This document shows, one piece after another, positions 9,138-16,988 of a stretch of DNA of 64,000 nucleotides. The stretch is taken from contig DLHF01000072.1 of assembly GCA_002483085.1 (NCBI GenBank), forward strand, positions 1 to 64,000, given 5' to 3'. The notes below the pieces were generated by a model that did no database searches, was not told where the DNA came from, and worked only from the letters and a program-made list of their open reading frames with translations. Numbering within the stretch: position 1 is the stretch's first letter; the number at the start of each line of letters is the position of its first letter. The position numbers were made by a program, and so were the translations under genes. This DNA comes from Ignavibacteria bacterium UBA7675 (GTDB lineage: Bacteria; Bacteroidota; Ignavibacteria; Kapaibacteriales; UB7675).

Positions 9138-9578
9138 TCAAAACGGCAAATCATCATCCGCAGGAACATCGTGAAGGGAGCTGCGAGAATCCACAGAATG
9201 CGATTCTGACTCATCACCAGAATGATGGCCTTGCCTATTGTTATTGCGTCCATCAAGTATAAGCATATTTTCGGCTACTATCTCGGTAATGTACCGCTTT
9301 TCACCAGTTTTATCTTCATATGAGCGGGTCTGGATCCTTCCTTCTATAAATAAACGCGACCCTTTTCTGACAAGTTCCTGAATAATTTCAGCGAGCTTGC
9401 GCCAGGCGACGATATTATGCCAATCCGTTCGTTCCTGAATATTGGAGTCCTTATCCCGCCACACTTCCGACGTTGCGAGTGGAAACGTGGCAACCGGGTC
9501 GCCCTTGGCGGTATATCGCACGTCCGGATCCTTTCCTACATTCCCGATAAGAATCACTTTGTTAAGACTTCTCGCCAT
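9138..9578 (-). CDS. ssb: Single-stranded DNA-binding protein
   Basis: 146 residues. The OB fold starts MARSLNKVILIGNVGKDPDVRY; TDWHNIVAWRKLAEI and YITEIVAENMLILD follow, all typical of bacterial SSB. The acidic tail ends DDDLPF, the conserved tip that recruits repair and replication partners. The ATG at 9578 has GAGGAG upstream; a longer frame adds 24 residues not seen in this family. It is followed by an intrinsic terminator, so it is probably a single-gene transcript. Confidence 0.95.
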   Translation of the reverse strand: MARSLNKVILIGNVGKDPDVRYTAKGDPVATFPLATSEVWRDKDSNIQERTDWHNIVAWRKLAEIIQELVRKGSRLFIEGRIQTRSYEDKTGEKRYITEIVAENMLILDGRNNNRQGHHSGDESESHSVDSRSSLHDVPADDDLPF

Positions 9579-9700
9579 ACAACTCCTCATTCGTAATGTT
9601 ATGTTGTAAAATCGCCTGCGATAGTGTAATAGGTGAAAGTAGAAATACACAGACTTTGTGGCGTAATTTAAAGAAAATTAAACGAAACAAGCAAAAAAAA

Positions 9701-9761
9701 AACTATTGCGGAATTTAAGGTAGGCAGCAGTGCTACCGCATCCGTAAATTCCGCAATAGTT
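9701..9761 (-). terminator. Long-armed terminator closing the flagellar cluster
   Basis: Perfect 17-bp arms (9701-9717 with 9745-9761; AACTATTGCGGAATTTA and its complement) flank a 27-nt loop that can form a second small hairpin. A-rich sequence lies on the left and T-rich on the right, so it can end transcription from either side. It mainly serves the minus-strand flagellar genes ending at 9788. Confidence 0.82.
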
Positions 9762-9787
9762 TCGTTTTTTCAAGCGTTATCAGCAGT

Positions 9788-10105
9788 TCAACCTGCGGAG
9801 CTCAGAGAGAAGCTATTTTGCAGGTCGCGTGCTACACGCACTGCAGTTTCGCGAAGCACTTCAGGCTGATTATAATAGCCCGAAGATATCTGAGATTGAA
9901 CTTGCTGCAACTGATCAGTGCGATTAGTATCTCGCCCCTGCTGCACCTGTTGCTGTTGTTGCACTTGGCTCGACAGCTCTAATGTATCTCGGCGTTCTTT
10001 TATCTGCGGATTCTCTTCTGCAACCGGAGGACGCTCGTTAACACGGGATGTTATTCCCGTACTGATCGGCTGAGTAGAAAACGGTGATATCGAATTAATA
10101 GCCAT
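9788..10105 (-). CDS. FlgM-like anti-sigma-28 factor (probable)
   Basis: 105 residues with low complexity: a proline-rich start, DTLELSSQ at about 40-47, a Gln-rich run (QVQQQQQVQQ) and a C-terminal LQQVQSQISSGYYNQPEVLRE... The DTLELSSQ plus helical I..G.Y...VLRETAVRVA pattern resembles FlgM, which holds the flagellar sigma factor inactive until the hook is built. It is the last gene of the filament operon and its start overlaps the preceding gene by 11 nt, suggesting coupled translation. Shine-Dalgarno AAAGGTC is present. Another secreted flagellar protein is possible. Confidence 0.6.
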   Translation of the reverse strand: MAINSISPFSTQPISTGITSRVNERPPVAEENPQIKERRDTLELSSQVQQQQQVQQGRDTNRTDQLQQVQSQISSGYYNQPEVLRETAVRVARDLQNSFSLSSAG

Positions 10106-10445
10106 ATTGTTGACCTTTGGAATAGATAAGCAAATACTTTTGCTGATTACTTTGCCGAACCTTCTCCTGATACGTGTCTTTGATTATTTCAAAAACAGAC
10201 AGAAGTTCCCTGTCGGCTTCAACGAGCTGTGCGCTCTTTTTGTTCCATTGCTCTTTTATGTCCCGTTTGTCCGGAAGTGAGTGCCGTATGTGCTGCAGCT
10301 CTGCGAGTATCTCTCCCCGCTGTTCATACATTTGTCCGAGCATATCCATATCACCGCTATCCGACAGCGACTGCCGCATACGGTGTGTAAGATCAAGCGC
10401 TCTTTCGAAATAGTCCTGCATTATTGCCACGTCAGATTTTTGCAT
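10095..10445 (-). CDS. FliT/FlgN-like flagellar export chaperone (probable)
   Basis: 116-residue, almost wholly helical protein (e.g. MQDYFERALDLTHRMRQSL, then EQRGEILAELQHIR and VFEIIKDTYQEKVRQ), the size and fold expected of FliT or FlgN chaperones, which protect FliD or hook-filament junction proteins before export. The position directly after fliS-fliD-flaG supports a FliT role. The start overlaps the end of flaG by 14 nt and the end overlaps the FlgM-like gene by 11 nt, so the three are translationally coupled. Sequence alone cannot separate FliT from FlgN. Confidence 0.6.
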   Translation of the reverse strand: MQKSDVAIMQDYFERALDLTHRMRQSLSDSGDMDMLGQMYEQRGEILAELQHIRHSLPDKRDIKEQWNKKSAQLVEADRELLSVFEIIKDTYQEKVRQSNQQKYLLIYSKGQQYGY

Positions 10446-10866
10446 CTGTTACTTTACCCTGTTCCAGCTTACTCGTGATGTATTGAGCAATTTTCAGCGA
10501 CTCTTCAGGAGGAAGCTGGCGAACAACTTCTTGGGTGTCGTTATCCACGATGGTCAGAACCACTTTTTTAGTCTGTTCATCGATAGAGAATCTTACAGAA
10601 GTGTTATCCTGCATCATTTCCTGCAATCGCGTTGCGATATGGGAGAAATCCGGCTGCGACGGCGTCGACGAAAACGACGTTTTCCCATCACTTTTTGTTT
10701 CTAGACCTCCCTGCTGAGCATTTGACGACTGATCCTGCGATGCTCGCGGCGAAAGTTCGTTGGAGCTAACGCGGCTATCGTCGCTCAGATTCATTTTTAC
10801 TGAGTCGACGGCTGTCAACACAGAAGGCTGTATTCCCTGTAAAGGCATAATCATGACAGTTCCCAT
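10432..10866 (-). CDS. flaG: FlaG-family flagellar protein
   Basis: 144 residues. The first 75 are Ser/Gln-rich and probably disordered. The last 65 match FlaG: VRFSIDEQTKKVVLTIVD, then EVVRQLPPEESLKIAQYI. FlaG proteins influence filament length or form and are usually coded beside fliD, as here. Two further in-frame ATGs lie at codons 5 and 7, so the exact start is uncertain. The next gene overlaps its end by 14 nt. Confidence 0.88.
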   Translation of the reverse strand: MGTVMIMPLQGIQPSVLTAVDSVKMNLSDDSRVSSNELSPRASQDQSSNAQQGGLETKSDGKTSFSSTPSQPDFSHIATRLQEMMQDNTSVRFSIDEQTKKVVLTIVDNDTQEVVRQLPPEESLKIAQYITSKLEQGKVTDAKI

Positions 10867-10929
10867 TAAAGATGGAATGGAATTACAGAATCTGGCTCGG
10901 ATGAATAGACGCGGGAAACGTTCATTCGG

Positions 10930-12321
10930 TTACGAAGAACTGGACAACCCGCCAATAAGGGAAAACTGTTGCTGCGCCTTAATATACAAACTCAGCACCG
11001 TTTCATATTGTTTACGCAACGACTCGCCCTGTGCATCCACTCTTTTTTCCAGTTCAGTAGTTCGCGAGCTAACGCTTTTGATCTGCGAGGATATCGACGT
11101 CGATCTCGAACCGATAAGCCCGTTGTCGCCGATCAGACTTCCTATGGTAGAGTTTATCTTATCAGCAAATTGTCCAAAAAGCTTAGCTACGTCCTCGGAA
11201 TTATTAGTAACTGCGTCTCGAAATTTACTCGAATCCGAAATCGCCAGTTTTCCATTATCGTCGGCAGTAATCCCAACATCCGACAAATACTTGTACTTGC
11301 CATCGAACTGACTGCTTGAGACCTGGCGCAGATTGCTCCTAAACGAGCGAATGGCGAAGTCATCTTTATATGTCGCGGATTCGTCGTTGAGCTGAGCTAC
11401 CACCCAGTTGAAAGAGTCGAGCAACGGGCTTGCATTAGAAATTGCCCCCTGCTCATCAGCCGATGTTGTTAAGGATATTGGTTGTGAAGCCGCATCCTGT
11501 GCTTTTGTGAGCGTAATAGTTAGCCCCTCCACCACATCACTGACGGAATTGGAGCTGCGTACTATTTCAATACTGTTGAGCTGAAATTTCGAATCAAGCT
11601 CCGACGAATCCGCCCGCAGATAGCCCGCATTAGATGCCGTAAACACCGTGCGATTGCTTGGGTCGGCAGTCAAAGCATTTGTAATACCAACTTGCGAAAG
11701 AACATTATCAGGATCGCTGAACGAAATACGGTTGTCAGCGCCACTCGATTTCGACGAAAACGTTAACCGTCCGGTAGTCGATGTATCTTTAATAAACCCA
11801 GCAGTTACACCGATATCTGCGGTATTATTGATCGCATTTGAGATTTTCGCCAAGGCAGTTTCGTTGTTCTCGGTACCATCGAACTCGACCGACACAGTCT
11901 TTGTTGTGCCATTGGCTGTAATATCAAAGGACTTTGTGCCCGCTGTATAGCCACTTGCATCAGCAAGCGTTTTGCGGTCGGATGCGAGAATATCGCTGCT
12001 TGCCAACCTGTCTACTTTTAACGTCTGAACACCTACGGCAGCCGTGGCAGTAGCCGACACCGAAGCAACAGAAGTATCAGAAGACACCGCTTTCTTAGTG
12101 CGAAACTTCGAGAGACTGGCTGTGCTATCAGTAAAGGCGGACGTCGTGCTCGACAGCGATTCGAGTTTGGTACGCAACGACGTAAAAAACACCTGGCGTT
12201 TTTCCAGGACGGCTTTGCGCTGCTTCAGCGTATCGATCGGCTGCTGCTGAGTTTTCTTATAAGCCTCTACTACAGCATCGGTCGTACTACTGCCGGAAAC
12301 ACTATTGAGAAGGTCCGACAT
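10930..12321 (-). CDS. fliD: Flagellar filament cap protein FliD
   Basis: 463 residues. FliD forms the distal cap that folds flagellin subunits at the growing tip. The N-terminal region has helical coiled-coil sequence (PIDTLKQRKAVLEKRQVFF at about 28-46, and a following LRTKLESLSS). The centre is rich in Thr/Ser/Asp beta-sheet, as in the variable D2-D3 domains. The C-terminus returns to helix (SRTTELEKRVDAQGESL, then YETVLSLYIKAQQQFS). GGGGAATG precedes the ATG. It lies between fliS and flaG, the usual order. Confidence 0.92.
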   Translation of the reverse strand: MSDLLNSVSGSSTTDAVVEAYKKTQQQPIDTLKQRKAVLEKRQVFFTSLRTKLESLSSTTSAFTDSTASLSKFRTKKAVSSDTSVASVSATATAAVGVQTLKVDRLASSDILASDRKTLADASGYTAGTKSFDITANGTTKTVSVEFDGTENNETALAKISNAINNTADIGVTAGFIKDTSTTGRLTFSSKSSGADNRISFSDPDNVLSQVGITNALTADPSNRTVFTASNAGYLRADSSELDSKFQLNSIEIVRSSNSVSDVVEGLTITLTKAQDAASQPISLTTSADEQGAISNASPLLDSFNWVVAQLNDESATYKDDFAIRSFRSNLRQVSSSQFDGKYKYLSDVGITADDNGKLAISDSSKFRDAVTNNSEDVAKLFGQFADKINSTIGSLIGDNGLIGSRSTSISSQIKSVSSRTTELEKRVDAQGESLRKQYETVLSLYIKAQQQFSLIGGLSSSS

Positions 12322-12340
12322 ACATTCCCCGCTTTACTGA

Positions 12341-12697
12341 TTATTTAAAATTAAACGCTTGTGCCCACGTTGTACGCAGAGTTTCAATAATATGAAGCGC
12401 GTCGTCGAACCGCTGTTCGGCAATACACTTCTGGCAATACTCGTACAACCTATACAGGCGCGTTGCAGGCTCGGAATGTTCGAAGTTCAGCGATGTCATG
12501 AGTGTTACAAGCACCCGGTTCATCTTTACGATGTCGCGTTTTTTACAGGAAACTATAAATAGGTCATAAGTTTTCAGAATAATTTTCTCCGGACTCCACT
12601 GATTGACCTCTTGTTCGAGGTAACCAGATGCGGCGCCCTTCCCTGTTCCTGCGCCATAAGCCCGCTGAAAGGCCATCTGCTGAGCTGCTGTACTCAT
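12341..12697 (-). CDS. fliS: Flagellin chaperone FliS
   Basis: 118 residues. Binds the C-terminus of flagellin in the cytoplasm and prevents early polymerisation. YLEQEVNQWSPEKIILKTYDLFI (about 26-48) and the following helix resemble FliS helices, where the family has a Y..N.....P..L...LYDG.. pattern. It has AAGGAAG before the ATG and sits between the flagellin genes and fliD. No sigma-28 type promoter is evident before it, so it may be read from the flagellin promoter through the hairpins at 12757-12823 or from an unseen promoter. Confidence 0.85.
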   Translation of the reverse strand: MSTAAQQMAFQRAYGAGTGKGAASGYLEQEVNQWSPEKIILKTYDLFIVSCKKRDIVKMNRVLVTLMTSLNFEHSEPATRLYRLYEYCQKCIAEQRFDDALHIIETLRTTWAQAFNFK

Positions 12698-12756
12698 ACT
12701 TTTTTGCTTCCTTGCAAAAGTAAAAAAAATGCAAATAATTTGAACGAGTTAAGAAA

Positions 12757-12786
12757 GGAAGGAAGGTTGGACAGGACCTTCCTTCC
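12757..12786 (-). terminator. Hairpin after the first flagellin gene
   Basis: 11-bp perfect arms (GGAAGGAAGGT with ACCTTCCTTCC, loop 8 nt), followed on the minus strand by TTTCTT. A second hairpin (CCGTGATT/AATCACGG, 12799-12823) lies between it and the flagellin stop. Together they probably end most flagellin mRNA while letting some continue into fliS. Confidence 0.65.
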
Positions 12787-12835
12787 ATTTTCTACACACC
12801 GTGATTTTCATCAAGAATCACGGCATCCCCTCCTC

Positions 12836-13756
12836 TTATCCGAGGAGCTGCAGGAATGTCTGCGGGCTTTGATTTGACTGCGACAACGAGATCACAGAGG
12901 TCTGCTGAAGGAACTGCGCTTTTACAAGTTCGAGCTGTTCCTGTGCTACATCCGCATCTTCGATACGAGAGATAGCCGCATTGAAGTTTGTGATCTGCGA
13001 ACGCAGTGCTTCGTCCTGCGAGTCCAGACGGTTGATCGAACCGCCAATGTACGAAGCAAATTTCGTCACGTTGGTCAGTGCATCCGACAAGCTTGTCAAT
13101 GTCGCCGAAATATTGTCGGAAGAAAAGACACCGAGGTCCGAAGTTGTTATCGAGCCCAGACTGCCCAGGTTTAGCCCTGTTACACCGGCAAAATCGGTAT
13201 TGCTTGACGTATTAACGTTGAAAGCAAACGAGCCATTAGTTGCTGTCGAAAAGTCGAGAGCCAGGGTCTGAATACCATTGCTGGCGTTGAACCCTATGAT
13301 AAAATCGCCCGAGAACGAGCCTTTTATCAGTTCAGATCCGCCAAACACCGTAGAATCTACAACAGTCTGAATCTGCTCGGACAGCCTGTACGCAGCCTGC
13401 GCCAGAGCCACCTTTTCGTCGGTACCAAGAGCACCGGATGCAGCCGTAGCAGTTGCATCTTTGATCTTGGTCACCAGCGTACTGATGTTATCAAGACCAT
13501 CCTGTGCAATAGATGCAACATTGCGAGCATCGCCCACGGCGTTAAGTGCAGATCGCAACGACCCCACACGAGAAGTCAACGCACGCGAAGTAATGTAACC
13601 TGCCGCGTCGTCGGCTGCAGAGTTGATGCGTTTACCGGTTGAAAGGCGAAGCTGGCGGGTAGCGATATTGCTGTTGGCAGCTTGTAGAGCGTTGTAGGCA
13701 TTTTCGGACGGAGTGTTTGTCCGAATACGGCCGCCTCCAAAGAGTGCTGTAGGCAT
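12836..13756 (-). CDS. Flagellin (paralogue 1)
   Basis: 306 residues, the main filament subunit. The N-terminal D0/D1 region (AYNALQAANSNIATRQLRLS, then GKRINSAADDAAGY) and the C-terminal D1/D0 region (SRIEDADVAQEQLELVKAQ, then ending QTFLQLLG) are textbook flagellin; the middle domain is short. It is highly similar along its length to the paralogue at 14086-15006, with changes concentrated in the central region. GGAGG lies before the ATG, and a sigma-28-type promoter lies about 63 bp upstream. The unusual start MPTALFGGGRIRTN is shared by both copies. Confidence 0.95.
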   Translation of the reverse strand: MPTALFGGGRIRTNTPSENAYNALQAANSNIATRQLRLSTGKRINSAADDAAGYITSRALTSRVGSLRSALNAVGDARNVASIAQDGLDNISTLVTKIKDATATAASGALGTDEKVALAQAAYRLSEQIQTVVDSTVFGGSELIKGSFSGDFIIGFNASNGIQTLALDFSTATNGSFAFNVNTSSNTDFAGVTGLNLGSLGSITTSDLGVFSSDNISATLTSLSDALTNVTKFASYIGGSINRLDSQDEALRSQITNFNAAISRIEDADVAQEQLELVKAQFLQQTSVISLSQSNQSPQTFLQLLG

Positions 13757-13819
13757 TGTGAACCTCCATGAAACGAGAACGAGACTGCGGGCATCCTGCC
13801 GTATTTATGTCCGACGGTG

Positions 13820-13846
13820 TTATCGACCCCTTTTGCAGAATCTTTA
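13820..13846 (-). promoter_or_regulatory. Sigma-28 (FliA)-type promoter of flagellin 1
   Basis: On the minus strand TAAAGATT (13846-13839) is separated by exactly 11 nt from GTCGATAA (13827-13820), seven of eight bases matching the GCCGATAA -10 consensus. The second flagellin has the same arrangement. Confidence 0.8.
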
Positions 13847-14036
13847 GCCGTTCTTCAGCACATTTTCTCAATGCTTTCTACCAATATTTTATTTGTCAAG
13901 GATCGCCTTTTACAACTGCCAGTTCCACAGCAGTACAGAGTTTTTTGCCGTACAACAAGCAGCTTTTAGGAATAACACTCCATCACTCAATCGGTTGCAC
14001 TTGAGCCTGATAATGGCTGCCAAGGGCCTAAATAAG

Positions 14037-14065
14037 CAGAGGGAGATACGATGTATCCCCCTCTG
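14037..14065 (-). terminator. Hairpin terminator after flagellin 2
   Basis: 13-nt arms with one mismatch and a 3-nt loop, 20 bp past the stop codon, followed on the minus strand by CTTATTT. The T run is weak, but the position fits a flagellin terminator. Confidence 0.6.
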
Positions 14066-14085
14066 TATCGTTAGCGGGTACGGTT

Positions 14086-15006
14086 TTACTGGAGCAACTG
14101 TAAGAAGGTCTGCGGACTTTGGTTGGACTGTGTCAGCGAAATAACCGATGTTTGCTGTAAGAACTGCGCTTTTACTAATTCGAGCTGTTCGAGGGCTACG
14201 TCGGCGTCTTCAATACGCGATACTGCCGCATTGAAGTTCGTGATTTGCGAACGCAGTGCTTCATCCTGCGAGTCCAGGCGGTTGATAATACCACCCAGAT
14301 ACGAGGCACTTTTGTTCACATTGGTCAGAGCGTCCGAAAGGCTTGTCAGCGTTGCAGCAATCTGGCTGTTGCTGAATACACCCAGATCCGAGGTCGTAAT
14401 CGTTCCAAAACTGGCCAGGTTAAGCCCACTTACACCTGCAAAGGTTGTATTGCCCGTCGTGTTAACATTAAATGCAAACGAACTGTTGGTTGCTGTCGCA
14501 AGGTCGATGGCAAGCGTCTGAATGTTGTTCGTCGCGGTAAAGCCAATAATAAAATCGCCTGAGAAGGCGCCTTTTATCAGTTCTTGGCCGCCGAACACTG
14601 TTGAATCCACTACTGTCTGAATCTGCTCCGACAGCCTGAATGCAGCCTGTGCCAAAGCTACCTTTTCGTCGGTACCAAGAGCACCAGACGCGGCTGTAGC
14701 CGTTGCATCCTTGATTTTGGTTACCAATGTGCTGATGTTATCTAAACCATCTTGGGCAATCGACGATACATTGCGGGCATCTCCCACGGCATTCAGCGCC
14801 GAACGCAGAGACCCCACACGCGAAAGCAATGAACGCGATGTGATATATCCTGCGACATCGTCGGCTGCGGAGTTAATACGTTTTCCGGTTGAGAGGCGGA
14901 GCTGGCGGGTAGCAATGTTGCTGTTAGCGGCTTGTAATGCGTTGTACGCATTCTCAGCGGGCGTGTTCGTGCGGATCCTGCCGCCTCCGAAGAGCGCTGT
15001 AGGCAT
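14086..15006 (-). CDS. Flagellin (paralogue 2)
   Basis: 306 residues, the same length and ends as the other copy (AYNALQAANSN.., RIEDADVALEQLELVKAQ, QTFLQLLQ), and clearly a tandem duplicate. The middle differs more (for example TGNTTFAGVSGLNLASFG against SSNTDFAGVTGLNLGSLG). GGAGG lies before the ATG, and its own sigma-28 type promoter lies 70 bp upstream. Two flagellins may build a composite filament or be expressed in different conditions; this cannot be told from sequence. Confidence 0.95.
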   Translation of the reverse strand: MPTALFGGGRIRTNTPAENAYNALQAANSNIATRQLRLSTGKRINSAADDVAGYITSRSLLSRVGSLRSALNAVGDARNVSSIAQDGLDNISTLVTKIKDATATAASGALGTDEKVALAQAAFRLSEQIQTVVDSTVFGGQELIKGAFSGDFIIGFTATNNIQTLAIDLATATNSSFAFNVNTTGNTTFAGVSGLNLASFGTITTSDLGVFSNSQIAATLTSLSDALTNVNKSASYLGGIINRLDSQDEALRSQITNFNAAVSRIEDADVALEQLELVKAQFLQQTSVISLTQSNQSPQTFLQLLQ

Positions 15007-15075
15007 GAAATACCTCCATGTAAGTATGTAGAAAGAGTTCGGCGTCCATTGCCAAACTTTTGTTCCTCATCGCTA

Positions 15076-15102
15076 TTGTCGACACCAGCATCGTAAACTT
15101 TA
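15076..15102 (-). promoter_or_regulatory. Sigma-28 (FliA)-type promoter of flagellin 2
   Basis: On the minus strand TAAAGTTT (15102-15095), 11 nt, then GTCGACAA (15083-15076), six of eight against the GCCGATAA consensus. Spacing and sequence are nearly the same as at 13820-13846. Confidence 0.78.
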
Positions 15103-15530
15103 GTGTGCATTCTCATTTTTCCCCGTTTTCTGTTCTGGAAAAAAGAAATGCACTCAATCTACAGGGTGCGGAGCCGTAGAAAAGTGCTTTTATGCTGCTA
15201 TTTTGAAAAATTCCGCAGTACGAGAACTTCTGCGACACACACAGCGCCACTCTCCGCGATTGCCTCGGCATAGGCATTGCCACCGTAGGAATGAGTGTAC
15301 AGGCGAGTTTGTAATGCAACTGCGGCGAACCCGAGCACTCCACGCGGCGGGCGTGCTGCGCGGTGCAAAGGCCAAACGCCTGGTCGCAGACCGAAGGCCA
15401 CAGAATTCTCTCTCCACATCTGCAACATAGAGCTGTTTGGCAATGCGCTCTTCTTGCATCAGGTTGTTCGTAGAGGAATTTGTAGATTGCAGTCTTAAGT
15501 AATTGTTCTACGACAGAACGGTGGTACATT
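15103..15530. other. Intergenic region between divergent flagellin and mrp genes
   Basis: About 430 bp with no convincing gene. It contains repeat copy R2 (15340-15373). Overlapping short frames on both strands have no Shine-Dalgarno and no family resemblance. Promoters for mrp should lie near its right end but none is clear. Confidence 0.6.
15340..15373 (+). repeat. Dispersed intergenic repeat, copy R2 (box B)
   Basis: Box B in the plus orientation: CCACGCGGCGG then GTGCTGCGCGGTGC and AAGGCC. Compare 27237-27272 and 56242-56275. The flank after the box (GGTCGCAGACCGAAGG) also resembles the flank of the copy at 62367. Box A upstream is too degraded to call. Confidence 0.75.
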
Positions 15531-16625
15531 ATGGCTATTTCCGAACAACAGGCCGAACAGATACGCAATGCGCTGGCACATATTACCGACCCTGATCTCG
15601 ACCGTACATTCGACGAGCTCAAGGCGATACACGAAGTAAAGATCGACGGCTCGAACGTCGACGTTTATCTTACACTTATACAGCCTCTGCATTTTGCAGC
15701 CGAGGCAATTAACACGCTATGCAGGCAGGCTATACATGCAATTGCACCAGATGCAAAGGTGAATATTTTTGTACAGGAAGCACAAGCTGCGCAGCAAAAT
15801 CGCATACTGCCGGGTGTAAAAAATCTGATTGCGGTTGCTTCGGGCAAGGGCGGCGTGGGAAAATCGACGATTACGGCCAATCTCGCAGCAGGGCTCGCCA
15901 AGCGCGGCGCCCGCGTGGGCTTGATCGACGCCGACATTCACGGCCCCAGTATTCCCGCAATGTTTGGCCTTGAGGGTCGGCAACTCGACGGAGAAAAGAC
16001 TGAAGATGGCAAAGTGCTGCTCCATCCTCTTGAGCGCTACGGTGTGCAAGTGGCCTCTATTGGGTTTATGCTCGAACGCGACCAAGCGGCGATTCTGCGC
16101 GGTCCAATGCAGGCGGGATACTTCAGGGCGTTGGTCGAACAGGTAAAATGGGATGCCCTTGACTACTTGCTGTTTGATCTGCCTCCCGGTACTGGCGACA
16201 TTCAGCTTACCCTTACACAAAGCCTGCCCCTAACAGGTGCAGTGATTGTAACAACACCTCAGGATATTTCTCTATCGGATGTACGCCGGGGCATTGCAAT
16301 GTTCAACCGTGTGAATGTAGATATTCTGGGTGTGGTAGAAAATATGAGCTACTACGTATGCCCAACTTGCGGACATCGCGAGGATATCTTCAGCCACGGA
16401 GGCGGGAAAAATATTTCCGGAGAACTGGGAGCACCCTTTCTCGGTGAGTTGCCGCTAAATATCAAGGTACGCGAGGGCGGCGACGAAGGCATGCCTGTGG
16501 TTATCAACCGCGAGGCACCCTACCAGTCGGAAGCACTCATGAATATCACACGAGCCACGGTTGCCGAAATACGCAGGAAAAATCTTCGTTCCACAGCGGC
16601 GCCGGTAGTACAAATTTCACTATAA
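15531..16625 (+). CDS. mrp: Mrp/NBP35-family iron-sulfur cluster carrier ATPase
   Basis: 364 residues: an N-terminal MIP18/DUF59 domain (about 5-80), then a ParA-like P-loop NTPase with SGKGGVGKS (about 104-112), DADIHGPS, DLPPGTGD and CPTC at about 276-279. The CxxC bridges a [4Fe-4S] cluster between subunits in this family, and the protein passes it to apo-enzymes. ATP binding is evident from the deviant Walker A. A NifU-type scaffold gene follows 28 bp downstream, which fits a two-gene Fe-S operon. Also known as ApbC. Confidence 0.94.
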   Translation: MAISEQQAEQIRNALAHITDPDLDRTFDELKAIHEVKIDGSNVDVYLTLIQPLHFAAEAINTLCRQAIHAIAPDAKVNIFVQEAQAAQQNRILPGVKNLIAVASGKGGVGKSTITANLAAGLAKRGARVGLIDADIHGPSIPAMFGLEGRQLDGEKTEDGKVLLHPLERYGVQVASIGFMLERDQAAILRGPMQAGYFRALVEQVKWDALDYLLFDLPPGTGDIQLTLTQSLPLTGAVIVTTPQDISLSDVRRGIAMFNRVNVDILGVVENMSYYVCPTCGHREDIFSHGGGKNISGELGAPFLGELPLNIKVREGGDEGMPVVINREAPYQSEALMNITRATVAEIRRKNLRSTAAPVVQISL

Positions 16626-16653
16626 TCCCCTAGTTGCCGTCATCCGAAAGAAC

Positions 16654-16911
16654 ATGATAGAGTTGTATATGCCGGATCAGACAGTCGAAGAAAAAGTGAT
16701 AGACACGCTTGTGGGTGTCCGCCCCTACCTACAGCAGGATGGCGGCGATGTCGAATTTGTAGATTTTAGTGAACAAACCGGGATTCTTCGGGTACGCCTT
16801 ACAGGTGCGTGCAAGACCTGTCCGATGTCGGCTATGACCCTGCGTGCTGGCATCGAGCGCGTTCTACGCAAAGCAGTACCAGAAATTAAGCGCGTCGAAG
16901 CGGTACAATAG
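16654..16911 (+). CDS. NifU C-terminal-domain Fe-S scaffold protein
   Basis: 85 residues containing only the NifU C-terminal (Nfu) domain: YLQQDGGDVEFV and GACKTCPMSAMTL, with the Cys pair at 53 and 56 that holds a [4Fe-4S] cluster between two subunits. The start may instead be the ATG five codons later. It lies after mrp on the same strand and before a strong terminator, so the two are probably one transcript and one pathway. Confidence 0.92.
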   Translation: MIELYMPDQTVEEKVIDTLVGVRPYLQQDGGDVEFVDFSEQTGILRVRLTGACKTCPMSAMTLRAGIERVLRKAVPEIKRVEAVQ

Positions 16912-16931
16912 CCCTTATCCTTATTTAAAGC

Positions 16932-16964
16932 AGAAAAGTCCCGGCCAGTAGCCGGGACTTTTCT
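16932..16964. terminator. Bidirectional terminator between nifU-like and T9SS genes
   Basis: 14-bp perfect stem (AGAAAAGTCCCGGC with its complement, loop CAGTA) flanked by T/A-rich sequence on both sides. It separates the plus-strand Fe-S operon from the convergent T9SS gene. Confidence 0.9.
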
Positions 16965-16988
16965 ATTTTCAATTAGCCCTGTCTGCTA

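Noticed and set aside
12799..12823. CCGTGATT/AATCACGG hairpin as a full terminator
   Set aside because: It has no T run on the minus strand; the hairpin at 12757-12786 is the better terminator, and this is mentioned there only.
15113..15622. Short frames on both strands in the flagellin-mrp gap, some reading LHRAARPPRG-like
   Set aside because: They arise from repeat box B. Other copies of the box shift frame or have different stops, so there is no consistent coding signal.
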